A stretch of DNA of 64,000 nucleotides from Dendrosporobacter quercicolus (GCF_900104455.1 NZ_FNHB01000001.1:868001-932000); one strand, 5' to 3'. Shown: positions 45,173 to 55,784, counted from the stretch's first letter. Numbers and translations are program-made. Notes: generated from the letters alone by a model not told the origin.

Positions 45173-45204
45173 GACGTTCTCCTAATGATATAAATTTGCA
45201 CATT

Positions 45205-45237
45205 TAAAAAGAAGAGACAGCCCAGCTGTCTCTTCTT
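45205..45237 (-). terminator. Terminator after engB
   Basis: AAGAAGAGACAGC (45209-45221) and its complement (45225-45237) form a 13-bp stem with a 3-nt loop, followed on the minus strand by TTTTTAAATG. It lies 10 nt past the engB stop and separates it from ahbAB. Confidence 0.88.
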
Positions 45238-45246
45238 CGGCTTGTT

Positions 45247-45873
45247 TTATTTTAGCAAAGTTTGGCCAATTACGTCAAGCAACTCCTGGCGCCCAGTCCC
45301 TTTCAGCGAGGAATACACAATCATTGACGGCTGGCCGGTCATGCCCAAGGCTTTTTTGATTATGCCAGCCTGCTTTTGAACTGCCATTTTACTGATTTTA
45401 TCTGCTTTAGTCGTAATGACCTGCACCGGCAGTTGATTGGCCACAAGCCACTTATGCATATCGACATCACTAGCCATCGGCGGATGCCTGATGTCAATTA
45501 ATTGGCAGACCAGCTTTAACCGGGGCGATTTAAGCAAATATTCCTCAATAAAGCGCGACCATTGCCGCCGGTTGGCCTGACCGGTTTTGGCATACCCATA
45601 GCCTGGAAGGTCGACCAGAAAAAATTCTGTCCGCTCTTCAGCAGTCCCCCTGGCCGTTAGCTGATAAAAATTGATGGTCTGCGTTTTTCCCGGCGTTCCG
45701 CTAATCCGGGCCAGGCCCCGATGCCGGCTGAGCGAGTTGATTAACGAAGATTTGCCGACATTGGAACGGCCGATAAACACAATTTCCCCAAAATCGCCTG
45801 CCGGATACTGATCCATTCTCACCGCCGATGCAATGTACTGCGCCCTAATGATGTCCAAACCAGCCACAGTCAT
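45247..45873 (-). CDS. engB: Ribosome biogenesis GTPase EngB (YsxC)
   Basis: An essential GTPase needed for 50S subunit assembly. The 208-residue protein has G1 GRSNVGKSS, G3 DLPGYGYAKTG, G4 TTKADK and G5-like YSSLKGTG motifs in order. Length is usual. The ATG at 45873 begins 1 nt after the lon stop, with only a weak ribosome site, so translation is probably coupled. lon-engB is a conserved Firmicutes pair. Confidence 0.95.
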   Translation of the reverse strand: MTVAGLDIIRAQYIASAVRMDQYPAGDFGEIVFIGRSNVGKSSLINSLSRHRGLARISGTPGKTQTINFYQLTARGTAEERTEFFLVDLPGYGYAKTGQANRRQWSRFIEEYLLKSPRLKLVCQLIDIRHPPMASDVDMHKWLVANQLPVQVITTKADKISKMAVQKQAGIIKKALGMTGQPSMIVYSSLKGTGRQELLDVIGQTLLK

Positions 45874-45874
45874 C

Positions 45875-48184
45875 TTAATTCACCAAAGCGTGTTGCAGAA
45901 CTTCATCCATATGCTCAACAAGAATAAATTCCAGATTCCGCTTAACATTATTCGGGATTTCGTCCATATCGCGTTTGTTTTCTTTTGGCATAATAATTTT
46001 TTTCATGCCTAACCGATGAGCAGCGAGCACTTTTTCTTTAATACCGCCAACCGGCAGCACCCGGCCCCGCAAAGTTATTTCACCGGTCATTGCCAGATCG
46101 TTTTTTACCGGTTTGCTGGTCAAAGCGGAGACAACAGCTGTAGCCATTGTTATCCCGGCAGACGGACCATCCTTGGGAATGGCGCCTTCCGGCAAATGGA
46201 TATGAATATCGTTATTCTCATAAAATTCCAAATCAATACCCAATTGACTGGCCCGCCCACGGATATAACTTAAGCCGGCCTGCGCCGATTCACGCATCAC
46301 TTCGCCCAATTGACCGGTTAAAATTAACTTCCCCTTGCCTTTTAGAACAGACACCTCCGTCGGCAACACATCGCCGCCAACTTCAGTCCAGGCCAGCCCG
46401 GTGCTGACCCCTACCTGATCAATGGCTTCCGCCTGGCGCTGACGGTACTTTGGCGCCCCCAGAAAAGTGTGCAGGTTCTGGGCTGTAAATTTTATGCTGG
46501 TGCGCTTGTCCTGAACAATTTGTCTGGCCGCTTTACGGCATAACCCGGCAATATTTCGTTCGAGGTTACGAACCCCGGCTTCACGAGTGTAGTCATTAAT
46601 TACTTTTTGAATCGTCCCTTCCGAAAAAACAACTTGCTTTTCTTTCAGCCCATGATCTCTCATCTGTTTGCCAATCAAATACCGTTTGGCAATCTGCGCC
46701 TTCTCGTCATCAGTGTAGCCGGCAATATTAATGACTTCCATCCGGTCTAATAACGGGCGGGGAATATTATGCATGACATTTGCCGTTACCACCCATAATA
46801 CCCGCGACAAATCAAAAGGAATCTCTACATAATGATCGCTGAAGGTATTATTTTGTTCAGGATCAAGAACTTCCAGCAAGGCTGCCGACGGGTCGCCGCG
46901 AAAATCAGCGCTCATCTTGTCAATCTCGTCAAGCAGAAACACCGGATTTTTCGAAGTTGCGGTACGCATGCCCTGAATAATTCTCCCTGGCAAGGCGCCG
47001 ACGTAAGTACGGCGATGGCCGCGAATCTCAGCTTCATCACGAACTCCGCCCAGCGACACCCGGACAAACTTGCGATCCATTGAGCGGGCAATGGACCGCG
47101 CCAATGAAGTTTTACCGACTCCCGGCGGCCCCACCAGACAAAGGATTGGCCCCTTCATGCTCTCAGTCAGTTTCCGGATGGACAAATATTCCAGAATACG
47201 TTCTTTTACTTTACCCAGCCCATAGTGATCTTCATCCAGAATTGCTTGGGCATTGGCAATATCCAAACTGTCTTCGGTCTGTTTTGCCCAGGGCAGAGCG
47301 AACAGCCAGTCCAAATAAGTCCGGATAACACCGCTTTCGGCAACCATTGGCGGCATTTTTTCCAGGCGCTCAATTTCTTTGTTGATTTTTTCGGCCACTT
47401 CCGTTGGAAACGCCTGTTCTTTCAGTCTTTCGCGATATTCGGCAACTTCCGATATACGGTCGTCTTTTTCTCCCAGTTCCTTTTGAATTGCCTTTAGCTG
47501 CTCCCGCAGGTAATATTCTTTTTGCGTCTTTTCCATCTGCTTACGGACTCTGACGTTGATTTTTTTCTCCAGTTCAAGAATTTCCATCTCCCGGCCGAGA
47601 ATTTCGCAAAGCTTTTCCAGCCGGTCTTTGATCTCAATGGCATCAAGCAAAGCCTGCTTATCTTCAATTTTCAAAGACAAATGACTGGCAATCAAGTCAC
47701 TCAGCCGGCCTGGTTCTTCCACCACCACCACCGAAACCAAAGTTTCCGGCGGAATCTTCTTGCTCAGCTTTACCCACTGCTCAAATTGATGGACAGCGGT
47801 GCGGGTAAGCGCTTCAATCTCCGGTGTTTTAACGCCGTTATCATCAAACTCGGAAATTTCCACTTGATAAAAGGGGGCAAGCTCTTTATATTTCGTAATT
47901 TCAGCCCGATACAGGCCCTCAACCAATACTCTGATTGTACCGCCCGGCAGCTTAAGCAGTTGTTTTATTTCCGCAACTGTTCCAATATGAAAGATATCTT
48001 CCGGCTCAGGTTGATCATTTTGGGCATCAACCTGGGTAGCCAGCATGATCAGGCGATCATGCACCATTGCTTCTTCTAAAGCGCTGATTGATTTTTCCCG
48101 TCCCACATCAAGATGAATGATCATATATGGAAAAACCAAAATGCCTCTGAGCGGCAGTAGTGGAATTGTACGTTTTTTTGCCAT
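45875..48184 (-). CDS. lon: ATP-dependent protease Lon (LonA)
   Basis: LonA degrades misfolded and regulatory proteins in the cytosol. The 769-residue protein has the N-terminal LAN domain ([20 protein letters not shown]), a coiled coil (about 185-260), an AAA+ domain with Walker A GPPGVGKT (352-359), and FLLDEIDKM (Walker B). The protease domain holds KDGPSAGIT with S675 and K718 (GGIKEK) as the Ser-Lys dyad. No part is missing. AAAGGAGG precedes the ATG at 48184. It is separated from lonB by the divergent plus-strand pair 48399-50426, whereas lonB and lon are adjacent in many Firmicutes. Confidence 0.97.
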   Translation of the reverse strand: MAKKRTIPLLPLRGILVFPYMIIHLDVGREKSISALEEAMVHDRLIMLATQVDAQNDQPEPEDIFHIGTVAEIKQLLKLPGGTIRVLVEGLYRAEITKYKELAPFYQVEISEFDDNGVKTPEIEALTRTAVHQFEQWVKLSKKIPPETLVSVVVVEEPGRLSDLIASHLSLKIEDKQALLDAIEIKDRLEKLCEILGREMEILELEKKINVRVRKQMEKTQKEYYLREQLKAIQKELGEKDDRISEVAEYRERLKEQAFPTEVAEKINKEIERLEKMPPMVAESGVIRTYLDWLFALPWAKQTEDSLDIANAQAILDEDHYGLGKVKERILEYLSIRKLTESMKGPILCLVGPPGVGKTSLARSIARSMDRKFVRVSLGGVRDEAEIRGHRRTYVGALPGRIIQGMRTATSKNPVFLLDEIDKMSADFRGDPSAALLEVLDPEQNNTFSDHYVEIPFDLSRVLWVVTANVMHNIPRPLLDRMEVINIAGYTDDEKAQIAKRYLIGKQMRDHGLKEKQVVFSEGTIQKVINDYTREAGVRNLERNIAGLCRKAARQIVQDKRTSIKFTAQNLHTFLGAPKYRQRQAEAIDQVGVSTGLAWTEVGGDVLPTEVSVLKGKGKLILTGQLGEVMRESAQAGLSYIRGRASQLGIDLEFYENNDIHIHLPEGAIPKDGPSAGITMATAVVSALTSKPVKNDLAMTGEITLRGRVLPVGGIKEKVLAAHRLGMKKIIMPKENKRDMDEIPNNVKRNLEFILVEHMDEVLQHALVN

Positions 48185-48317
48185 GTGTATAGCCTCCTTT
48201 TGAGTTCCTAAAATTCATTGTTAGTTTCAACGCCTGTAATTATAAATATTCTTATGACAAACCCGAAATCCTTTAACATTGGGATGATTCGCCAAAAATT
48301 ACATCAAGAAATTGCCT

Positions 48318-48346
48318 TTGCGTATTCTATTTAGTAATGCTATAAT
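48318..48346 (+). promoter_or_regulatory. Promoter of the FtsH-like pair
   Basis: TTGCGT (48318-48323) and TATAAT (48341-48346) are 17 nt apart on the plus strand, about 53 nt before the start of the first gene. The 214-nt region to lon is a divergent promoter space. Confidence 0.65.
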
Positions 48347-48398
48347 TTTTATGTTAACTAAAACGGTGTTTTGTTGCCAATTAGAAGGAGGAAACCAC

Positions 48399-48932
48399 AT
48401 GAATTGGCAGAATTATCATTGGTCAATTATGGGGCTTACCATATTGATAACCCTAGCTTTACTGTTTGGCGGCCAATTTCTATGGCAGCAATACGCCATA
48501 GCTCAACCAATGTCACAAATAGCCCAGGGAATTGACGGCGTTGAGTCAGCTTCCCTGGACAAAGCCGGTAAAAATACACCGATTACCCGAATCAATGTGA
48601 AATTGCAAAATGTCGCTAATTTGCAAACAACTTATCAGGCTTTAAACGAACGGATCCTAAACGTGCTGGGGCATAACAAGTATGAAATTATTCTGCACAG
48701 TTCACCTACTCCGGAACTAGAACAGCTATACTATTCTATTCACTACTATATCCAAGAGGCCATCTTTACCGGTAATTTTGGTTTAATGGCTGAGCGCATC
48801 CAAACCAGGGCAGCGGCCGGCAATGTAACTGCCCAGACATATGTCGACGCCAAATACGTGTACCTGCAGTTAGCCAACCCTGCCGGTAATTTGTACATCG
48901 TCGTGCCCAGGCAGACAGTGGAGGTGAGATGA
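48399..48932 (+). CDS. Single-pass membrane protein of unknown function, partner of the FtsH-like protease
   Basis: I do not recognise this family. The 177-residue protein has one membrane segment (about residues 10-28, IMGLTILITLALLFGGQFLW) followed by about 145 residues likely outside the cytosol, with regions such as GIDGVESASLDKAGK and LYIVVPRQTVEV. GAAGGAGG lies 6 nt before the ATG at 48399; an upstream extension in frame has no such site. Its stop overlaps the ribosome site of the next gene, an FtsH-like ATPase that lacks the usual periplasmic domain. It may supply that missing domain in trans (inference). Confidence 0.75.
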   Translation: MNWQNYHWSIMGLTILITLALLFGGQFLWQQYAIAQPMSQIAQGIDGVESASLDKAGKNTPITRINVKLQNVANLQTTYQALNERILNVLGHNKYEIILHSSPTPELEQLYYSIHYYIQEAIFTGNFGLMAERIQTRAAAGNVTAQTYVDAKYVYLQLANPAGNLYIVVPRQTVEVR

Positions 48933-50426
48933 ATGCATCGTACGGAAATTGCCTTAGGTATGGCTGGGGGAATACTGTTATTTTTTACCGTACAGGGTTA
49001 TGATATCATGCCTGTCATATTTTTCATAGCCTTGATTGGCGGATTTATCCTGCTTGCTAAAGCACGCCCGGGCCATAAATCGTTTGCTGCGCCTGTCAAT
49101 AACACCCAATCCGGCGTCCTGATTAATTTCGACGACATCGGCGGGCAGGAAATTGCCAAAAATGAATTGCGGGAAGCGCTAGAATTTATCAAAGATATCA
49201 AGCGCTTAAATCAGCTTGGGATTCGTCCATTAAAAGGCATATTGCTGAGCGGGCCGCCCGGAACAGGGAAAACTCTTTTGGCCAAAGCAGCGGCGCAATT
49301 TACCGACTCAGCATTTCTCTCCGCCGGCGGTTCTGAGTTTGTCGAAATGTATGTAGGCGTCGGCGCCCAGCGGATACGGCAGTTATTTCAGCAAGCCCGC
49401 CAACAAGCCAGGGCGGCAAAAAAAGAAAGCGCGGTAATCTTTATTGACGAAATAGAGGTGCTTGGCGGAAAACGCGGTCAAGCCAACAGTAATCTGGAGT
49501 ACGACCAAACCCTCAATGAGCTGCTGGTCCAGCTTGACGGCCTGACCAACAGCGATGATATCCGCATCCTGGTAGTCGCCGCCACCAACCGTATTGACAT
49601 TCTTGATCCGGCGCTGCTGCGGCCTGGCCGCTTTGACCGGCAGGTTCGCGTAGACCTGCCGGATAAAAATGGCCGGCTGCATATCCTTAAGCTGCACACC
49701 CGCAATAAGCCACTTGCCGGCGAGGTAGACCTGGAAACGATCGCCGCCGATACTTTCGGCTTTTCCGGCGCTCATCTGGAAAGTGTGGCAAATGAGGCAG
49801 CAATTATGGCTTTGCGGGAAAACAGGACGGAACTATCTGATATTCATTTTAGAAACGCCATTGAAAAAGTCATCATGGGCGAGAAGCTTGACCGGCTGCC
49901 CAATAACAGCGAAAAAAAGCGCATTGCCGTACATGAAGCCGGTCATGCCATACTGAGTGAGCTAAGCCAGCCTGGCTCAGTTGCTTCAGTTAATATTGCT
50001 TCGCGCAGCAATGCTTTAGGATATGTCCGGCAAACACAAGCGGAGGATATTTATTTATATCCGTCAGACTATCTGAAGGAAAAAATTGCGGTAGCCTTAG
50101 CTGGAGCAGTAGCGGAAGAAATCACCTTCGGCAACCGCAGTACCGGCGCAGCCAGTGATTTTAAAGCTGCGGTAGGTTATACCAAGCAAATGATTTATGG
50201 CGGCATGTCAAAACTTGGGATCGTATCCCCCGATGACCTGCCGCAAGAATTGCTGCATCAGACGATCACCGCAATCTTACGGGAAATTGAACTAACCGTA
50301 GGCCAGACGTTAAACCGGCGTAAAAATCTCCTGGCAGCTTTCAGCCGGCTTTTATTGGAAAAAGAATGTGTCAGCGGCAGTGAATTCCGCCGCCTTTTAG
50401 CGCAAGCATCAGCTCCACTGCCGTAA
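48933..50426 (+). CDS. FtsH-like membrane AAA+ zinc metalloprotease, reduced N-terminal part
   Basis: The 497-residue protein has two close membrane segments (about 7-21 and 25-42) with almost no loop between them. An AAA+ domain follows with Walker A GPPGTGKT (107-114), Walker B VIFIDE (168-173) and arginine-finger region LRPGRFDRQV, then an M41-like domain with HEAGH (334-338) and a third ligand D409 (GAASDFKAA). Compared with FtsH (about 600-650) it lacks the roughly 70-residue periplasmic domain and the long C-terminal coil. GGAGGTG is correctly spaced before ATG 48933. It is probably a second, specialised FtsH paralogue rather than the housekeeping FtsH. Confidence 0.88.
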   Translation: MHRTEIALGMAGGILLFFTVQGYDIMPVIFFIALIGGFILLAKARPGHKSFAAPVNNTQSGVLINFDDIGGQEIAKNELREALEFIKDIKRLNQLGIRPLKGILLSGPPGTGKTLLAKAAAQFTDSAFLSAGGSEFVEMYVGVGAQRIRQLFQQARQQARAAKKESAVIFIDEIEVLGGKRGQANSNLEYDQTLNELLVQLDGLTNSDDIRILVVAATNRIDILDPALLRPGRFDRQVRVDLPDKNGRLHILKLHTRNKPLAGEVDLETIAADTFGFSGAHLESVANEAAIMALRENRTELSDIHFRNAIEKVIMGEKLDRLPNNSEKKRIAVHEAGHAILSELSQPGSVASVNIASRSNALGYVRQTQAEDIYLYPSDYLKEKIAVALAGAVAEEITFGNRSTGAASDFKAAVGYTKQMIYGGMSKLGIVSPDDLPQELLHQTITAILREIELTVGQTLNRRKNLLAAFSRLLLEKECVSGSEFRRLLAQASAPLP

Positions 50427-50481
50427 GAACCCTTCGGCCCCGGACTGCGCCGCGCAAGCTGTGTTTTTCATCTGTGTAAAT

Positions 50482-50519
50482 GAAAATCGACATTTCGTGA
50501 AGACGAATGTCGATTTTCT
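50482..50519. terminator. Bidirectional terminator between ftsH-like gene and lonB
   Basis: GAAAATCGACATT and TCGT pair with ACGA and ATGTCGATTTTC around a GAAG loop with one bulge. The stem is A/T tailed on both sides and lies between convergent genes. Confidence 0.85.
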
Positions 50520-50555
50520 GTATTTAACCGCCGGGCAGCTTAGTCCGGGCCTGTA

Positions 50556-52271
50556 TCATTGCCGACCTCCGGCCATATGTATACCGACACCGGTTGCCGT
50601 CAGCAAATCGGGCTGAGTAACAACACTTTCCAGCGATTTAAATTTCACATCCTCAATTAACGCATGGGCAATGGCTTCATCAATCGTTTCAATGGCAATC
50701 ACCTCAATACCGCAATTCTGATAAATCTGTTGCCAGTTTTCCTTCGGAATCAATACTTTTTTTACTCCTGCCTGCTTAGCGGCAGTTACCTTCGCACTTA
50801 CCCCGCCAACGGGTTTGATTAGACCACGAATCGAAATCTCACCAGTCATAGCAATTTTATTGTCAACGGCAATATTTTTAATGGCTGAAAATATTGCCAC
50901 TGCCATGGTGATGCCGGCTGATGGCCCATCAATCGGGCCGCCGCCAGGAAAGTTAACATGAACATCATATTGATCAAAATCAATGGCAAAGCGATTTGCC
51001 AATACGGTCAGCACATTCTCTACCGATCCTTTGGCCATGCTTTTACGCCGGATAAGGCGGCCTGGCGAACCAATTTCTTCTTCATCGACAACCCCGGTAA
51101 CCTTTAGTTTGCCATTCTTAAAGGGATTTGGCACTGCCGAGACCTCAATTTCCATCATCGTCCCAATATTGGCTCCATACACCGCCAGGCCATTGACAAA
51201 GCCAATTTGCGGATTGGCAGGTATCTTCTTATCTGGCCTGGGGCTATATTGACTAAAATTGACCACCCATTCAACATCATCGGCAATGACGGACTTACCT
51301 CGTTCATTGACCGCAATGCCTGCCGCGATCTGAATGATATTTACCGCATCCCGTCCATTGGTGGCGTAGCCTTTTACAACCTCGACCGCCTTGTCGTCAA
51401 TGACAAAATCAATTTTTTTCGCTGCATTGCGCGCAATAATGCTGATTTCATCGGGCAACAGCTGTCTAAAAAAAATCTCCACACACCGCGATCTGATGGC
51501 TGGCGGTATTTCCTGAGCGGTGCGGGTAGTAGCACCCACCAGCCGGAAATCCGCCGGCAGGCCATTTTGAAAAATATCATGAATATGATTCGGAATATTG
51601 GTGTCTTCACTGCTGTAATAGGAGCTTTCCAAAAATACTTTCCGGTCCTCAAGTACTTTCAATAGCTTATTCATTTGAATATTATGCAACTCACCAATTT
51701 CATCAATAAATAAAATCCCGCCATGCGCCTTGGTCACTGCACCCGGTTTGGGCTGAGGTATACCGGCTACGCCCAAAGGGCCGGCCCCCTGATAAATAGG
51801 ATCATGCACCGTGCCAATCAGGGGATCGGCAATTCCCCGTTCATCAAACCGGGCTGTAGTCGCATCCATCTCAATAAACTTGGCTGACGCGGCAAATGGT
51901 GATAATGGATGGCGCTTGGCCTCTTCAAGCACTAGTCTTGCCGCCGCAGTCTTGCCTACGCCGGGCGGTCCGTAAATCAGGACATGCTGCGGATTCGTAC
52001 CGCATAAAGCGGCCCGCAATGCTTTCAGCCCTTCTTCCTGTCCAATAATTTCCGCAAATGTTGACGGACGTGTTTTTTCCGCCAACGGCTCGGTCAGGGA
52101 TATCTCACGCAGACGTTGCAGCTTATCCATTTCCTTTCGCGATTCCCGGTCTATGGCGACCTTGTTGCCCTGCTGTGATTTCAACAGGTTTAAAAAATAT
52201 AAACCGATGACGATCGCGAAAAAAAACTGAATAAAAGTAATAATGTTTACAGCATAATCCACTTTGCCCAA
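50556..52271 (-). CDS. lonB: ATP-dependent protease LonB-like, membrane-anchored
   Basis: LonB acts in Bacillus as a forespore or stress protease; related clostridial proteins have similar architecture. The 571-residue protein has an N-terminal membrane helix (about 8-30), an AAA+ domain with GPPGVGKT (101-108) and GGILFIDEIGELHNIQ (Walker B), and a Lon protease domain in which GPIDGPSAG supplies S451 and GGVSAK supplies K494, 43 residues apart as in LonA. It lacks the LonA N-terminal substrate domain. The start at 52271 has a GAAGGAGG site. The clpX terminator separates it from clpX on the same strand. A spore role is plausible but not shown here. Confidence 0.92.
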   Translation of the reverse strand: MGKVDYAVNIITFIQFFFAIVIGLYFLNLLKSQQGNKVAIDRESRKEMDKLQRLREISLTEPLAEKTRPSTFAEIIGQEEGLKALRAALCGTNPQHVLIYGPPGVGKTAAARLVLEEAKRHPLSPFAASAKFIEMDATTARFDERGIADPLIGTVHDPIYQGAGPLGVAGIPQPKPGAVTKAHGGILFIDEIGELHNIQMNKLLKVLEDRKVFLESSYYSSEDTNIPNHIHDIFQNGLPADFRLVGATTRTAQEIPPAIRSRCVEIFFRQLLPDEISIIARNAAKKIDFVIDDKAVEVVKGYATNGRDAVNIIQIAAGIAVNERGKSVIADDVEWVVNFSQYSPRPDKKIPANPQIGFVNGLAVYGANIGTMMEIEVSAVPNPFKNGKLKVTGVVDEEEIGSPGRLIRRKSMAKGSVENVLTVLANRFAIDFDQYDVHVNFPGGGPIDGPSAGITMAVAIFSAIKNIAVDNKIAMTGEISIRGLIKPVGGVSAKVTAAKQAGVKKVLIPKENWQQIYQNCGIEVIAIETIDEAIAHALIEDVKFKSLESVVTQPDLLTATGVGIHMAGGRQ

Positions 52272-52370
52272 AGCCTCCTTCCTGCAAAAACCTTTGATTG
52301 CTTTTTTTAGTATGAACAGCCAAAGGTTTTTTATCCTGGAAAAAAGCTGCTGGTCAGCGAATTATTGTAA

Positions 52371-52405
52371 ACAAAAAAAGCAAAGGAGTTAAACTCCCTT
52401 GCTTT
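52371..52405 (-). terminator. Terminator after clpX
   Basis: AAAGCAAAGGAG (52377-52388) pairs with CTCCCTTGCTTT (52394-52405), one G-U pair, with a 5-nt loop, and ends in seven T residues on the minus strand. It touches the clpX stop codon. A second, weaker AAACCTTTG/CAAAGGTTT pair spans 52287-52332 near the lonB start. Confidence 0.85.
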
Positions 52406-53669
52406 AGGCCGACTCTTCTTTTTTCTTTGTTTTGCTCCGGTCAATCGTACAAAGCATTGGTTCCTCTTTATGCAAAACAACCTCTTTAGTGACTGTACAT
52501 TTTGTAACATCAGTTCTTGACGGCACCTCATACATTACATTGCACATAATGCCTTCAATGATGGCCCGCAGCCCCCGGGCCCCGGTATTTCTTTTAAGAG
52601 CTTCGTGAGCAATAGCCCGCAAAGCCTCATCCTTAAACTCCAATTGAACATTATCCATATCCAGGAATTTTTGATACTGCTTAATCAGCGCATTCTTAGG
52701 TTCAAGCAATATCCGCACCAGCGCAGCCTCATCCAGGGCATCCAGCGTTACAATGACCGGAAGGCGGCCTACAAACTCCGGAATAAGCCCAAATTTCAGC
52801 AAGTCTTCCGGCAAAATATGCTTAAGTACTTCGCCGAGATTTTTCTTTTCCTTGCTGGTAACTTCAGCGCCAAATCCCATGGTTTTTTTGCCTGTACGGG
52901 AACCAATAATTTTTTCAATCCCGTCAAAAGCACCGCCGCAGATAAATAAAATATTCGTGGTGTCAATCTGAATAAATTCCTGATGCGGGTGCTTGCGTCC
53001 GCCCTGAGGCGGCACACTGGCAACCGTTCCTTCCAGAATTTTCAGCAGCGCCTGCTGAACGCCCTCACCGGAAACATCCCTGGTAATAGAAGGGTTCTCA
53101 GACTTACGGGCAATTTTATCAATTTCATCGATATAAACAATGCCCTTTTCTGCTTTTTCAACGTCATAATCGGCCGATTGAATAAGCTTTAGAAGAATAT
53201 TCTCGACATCTTCGCCAACATAACCGGCTTCCGTCAGCGATGTGGCATCAGCAATAGCAAAGGGAACATTGAGTATTTTAGCCAGTGTTTGCGCAAGTAA
53301 AGTTTTTCCGCTGCCTGTTGGCCCCAACATGACAATATTTGATTTCTGCAATTCAACATCATCCAGCTTGGTGCCAAGATTAATGCGTTTGTAATGATTA
53401 TAGACAGCTACTGATAATGTTTTTTTGGCTTGATCCTGACCAATTACATATTGATCCAATATGTCTTTTATTTCCTTTGGTTTGGGAATTTCTTTGAGTT
53501 CCATATCGATATCTTCACTGAGTTCTTCTTCAATGATCTCATTGCATAGTTCGATACATTCATCACAAATATATACCCCCGGGCCGGCAACCAATTTCTT
53601 CACTTGCTCCTGTAACTTACCGCAAAAGGAACATTTTAGCTGACCTTTGTCATCCCCAAACTTTAACAT
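52404..53669 (-). CDS. clpX: ATP-dependent Clp protease ATP-binding subunit ClpX
   Basis: ClpX unfolds substrates and feeds them into ClpP. The 421-residue protein has the N-terminal zinc-binding domain (C13, C16, C35 and C38), Walker A GPTGSGKT (116-123), [20 protein letters not shown] (Walker B and sensor), the RKHPHQEF pore-loop region and [20 protein letters not shown], including an IGF-like ClpP loop at about 270 (MGFGAEV). It is preceded by clpP by 12 nt and has an AGAGGTG site before the ATG at 53669. Confidence 0.97.
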   Translation of the reverse strand: MLKFGDDKGQLKCSFCGKLQEQVKKLVAGPGVYICDECIELCNEIIEEELSEDIDMELKEIPKPKEIKDILDQYVIGQDQAKKTLSVAVYNHYKRINLGTKLDDVELQKSNIVMLGPTGSGKTLLAQTLAKILNVPFAIADATSLTEAGYVGEDVENILLKLIQSADYDVEKAEKGIVYIDEIDKIARKSENPSITRDVSGEGVQQALLKILEGTVASVPPQGGRKHPHQEFIQIDTTNILFICGGAFDGIEKIIGSRTGKKTMGFGAEVTSKEKKNLGEVLKHILPEDLLKFGLIPEFVGRLPVIVTLDALDEAALVRILLEPKNALIKQYQKFLDMDNVQLEFKDEALRAIAHEALKRNTGARGLRAIIEGIMCNVMYEVPSRTDVTKCTVTKEVVLHKEEPMLCTIDRSKTKKKEESA

Positions 53670-53681
53670 GCTATCACCTCT

Positions 53682-54287
53682 CTATTTAGAGCTTTCGGTA
53701 CCTTTTTCCCCACGGATAATAACAGAGTCAATAATACCATATTCTTTTGCCTGTTCGCTTGACATAAAAAAGTCTCTTTCCGTATCGGTTTGAATTCTAT
53801 CCAGCGGTTGAGCAGTATGCCGGACAAGAATCTCGTTCGTGACTTCCCGCAAGCGCAAAATCTCCCGGGCCTGAATTTCGATATCTGATGCCTGCCCCTG
53901 AGCGCCGCCCAGAGGCTGGTGAATCATAATCCGGGCATAAGGCAAGGCATATCGCTTGCCGGCGGCGCCTGCGGTTAGCAGCAAGGCGCCCATACTGGCG
54001 GCCAGCCCCAGACAAATGGTGGAAACATCCGGTTTGATGTACTGCATGGTGTCATAAATTGCCAAACCGGCAGTGACAACACCGCCTGGACTGTTAATAT
54101 ACAAATGAATGTCTTTGTCAGGATCTTCTGATTCCAAGAATAACAATTGAGCGATGACCAGATTCGCTACCGTATCGTTAATTGGACCGCCGATAAAAAC
54201 AATCCTGTCTTTCAACAAACGCGAGTAAATATCATATGCCCGCTCGCCGCGATTAGACTGCTCCACTACCATTGGCACGTAATTCAT
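53682..54287 (-). CDS. clpP: ATP-dependent Clp protease proteolytic subunit ClpP
   Basis: A self-compartmentalising serine protease that works with ClpX. The 201-residue protein has the catalytic triad S98 ([11 protein letters not shown]), H123 ([12 protein letters not shown]) and D172, with the typical [23 protein letters not shown] at 54296 is possible, but GAGGTGG lies 5 nt before the ATG at 54287, and the family N terminus is [10 protein letters not shown]. It lies 54 nt after tig on the minus strand. Confidence 0.97.
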   Translation of the reverse strand: MNYVPMVVEQSNRGERAYDIYSRLLKDRIVFIGGPINDTVANLVIAQLLFLESEDPDKDIHLYINSPGGVVTAGLAIYDTMQYIKPDVSTICLGLAASMGALLLTAGAAGKRYALPYARIMIHQPLGGAQGQASDIEIQAREILRLREVTNEILVRHTAQPLDRIQTDTERDFFMSSEQAKEYGIIDSVIIRGEKGTESSK

Positions 54288-54341
54288 AGGAACCACCTCA
54301 GTTTAATTTATAGTACTCGGTACCAGTCCATTTGTTGCCGA

Positions 54342-55631
54342 TTATTCTGCAGCCACACTGTCAATAATGAGTTGGGCGGCCTTCTTACGGATAATTGATG
54401 CAGCTAAATCACCGATACGTCCTTGTTCACGAATAATTTTGCTTACCTGCTCTGGTGAAGCGCCATAGGTCTGAGCCATAGCGACGACTTCCGCTTCCAT
54501 GTCTTCCGGTTTTACTTCAACAGCTTCAGTCTTGCCCACAGCCTCCAGCATTAAATCGGTTTTTACATTCAATAAGGCTGCATCACGGTAACTCTGACGT
54601 AAAGCGCTTATATCCATTTTAGCATATTGCATGTAGTTTTCAAGGTTCATGCCGCGATTTTGCAAACTGATGTCAAGCTCATTGAGCATATGATCAATCC
54701 GTTGCTCGATCATTATCTCAGGAATATCAACCGTTGAGTTTTCAACAGCCTGTTTAACTACAGCCGCTCTAAAATCGCGCTCTGTTTTTTCTTGTGCAGT
54801 CTGTTCTAACTTATTCTTGATGTCGGCCTTTAATTCCTCTACCGTATCAAACTCACTGACGTCTTTTGCAAAATCATCATCAAGCTCGGGCAGCTCTTTC
54901 CGTTTAACGTCATGAATTTTAACTTTAAATACCGCCGCTTTGCCGGCCAGTTCCTTGACATGATAATCTTCCGGAAAGCTTACACTGACTTCACGTTCTT
55001 CACCGGCTTTAGCCCCTAAAAGCTGTTCTTCAAATCCCGGAATAAAGCTGGCTGACCCTAATTGCAAAGGATATCCTTTGCCTTCACCGCCGCTGAATGG
55101 CACGCCGTCAATAAAGCCTTCAAAATCAATTACCGCAAAATCACCGTTAGCAAGCACCGCATCCTCGACAACTACCATTTTGGCATTATGATCCAGTAAT
55201 CCGTCAAGCTGGGCTTTAATTTGGTCCTCAGTAACTTCAACTGCGGCTTTCTCAACTTTCAGCCCTTTATACTGGCCAAGCTCAATCTCAGGCTTGGCAA
55301 CAACGGTAGCTTTAAACACCAGAGGATGATTTTCCTCTAATTTGATGACTTCAATTTCAGGACGACCCACAGGCTCAATATTCTCGTCAGCCAAAGCCTT
55401 ATTGTAAGCCGTCGGTGCAAGAATGTCGAAGGCTTCATCCAGCAGCGCCTGCTTGCCAAGACGCATTTCCAAAATATTGCGCGGCGCTTTTCCTTTGCGA
55501 AACCCAGGAATATTAACTTTATTTGCCAGCCTGGTATAAGCTTTTTCCAGAGCCTTAGCCACTTCAACCTGTGGGACTTCCATCTCTAAAACAACTTTAT
55601 GATTGTCTATTCTTTCCGCTGTTAACTTCAT
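54342..55631 (-). CDS. tig: Trigger factor (ribosome-associated chaperone)
   Basis: Trigger factor binds nascent chains at the ribosome exit. The 429-residue protein has the ribosome-binding N-domain with GFRKGKAPRNILE (the FRK signature), an FKBP-type PPIase domain (about 155-245, FAVIDFEGFIDGVPFSGGEG and VSFPEDYHVKELAGKAAVFK) and the helical C-domain. The ATG at 55631 has GGGAGG upstream. It opens the tig-clpP-clpX proteostasis unit, driven by the promoter at 55748-55776. Confidence 0.96.
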   Translation of the reverse strand: MKLTAERIDNHKVVLEMEVPQVEVAKALEKAYTRLANKVNIPGFRKGKAPRNILEMRLGKQALLDEAFDILAPTAYNKALADENIEPVGRPEIEVIKLEENHPLVFKATVVAKPEIELGQYKGLKVEKAAVEVTEDQIKAQLDGLLDHNAKMVVVEDAVLANGDFAVIDFEGFIDGVPFSGGEGKGYPLQLGSASFIPGFEEQLLGAKAGEEREVSVSFPEDYHVKELAGKAAVFKVKIHDVKRKELPELDDDFAKDVSEFDTVEELKADIKNKLEQTAQEKTERDFRAAVVKQAVENSTVDIPEIMIEQRIDHMLNELDISLQNRGMNLENYMQYAKMDISALRQSYRDAALLNVKTDLMLEAVGKTEAVEVKPEDMEAEVVAMAQTYGASPEQVSKIIREQGRIGDLAASIIRKKAAQLIIDSVAAE

Positions 55632-55747
55632 TTATACTGTGTCCTCCCATTTTATATTATTATTACCAATTTTTCCGGTTTTCCCTGGCGAGCCAGTTAA
55701 CTTCTTCCAAAAATCAAGTGCCAAAAACCTTAATTGCCATACCTAGT

Positions 55748-55776
55748 ATCATACCATAATTATCTAGTAAATACAA
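55748..55776 (-). promoter_or_regulatory. Promoter of tig-clpP-clpX
   Basis: TTGTAT (55771-55776) and TATGAT (55748-55753) on the minus strand with a 17-nt spacer, leaving a leader of about 110 nt before tig. Confidence 0.6.
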
Positions 55777-55784
55777 GTATATGC

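Noticed and set aside
48312-48398. Upstream in-frame start for the 177-residue membrane protein
   Set aside because: This segment overlaps the TTGCGT/TATAAT promoter; GGAGG is placed for the ATG at 48399.
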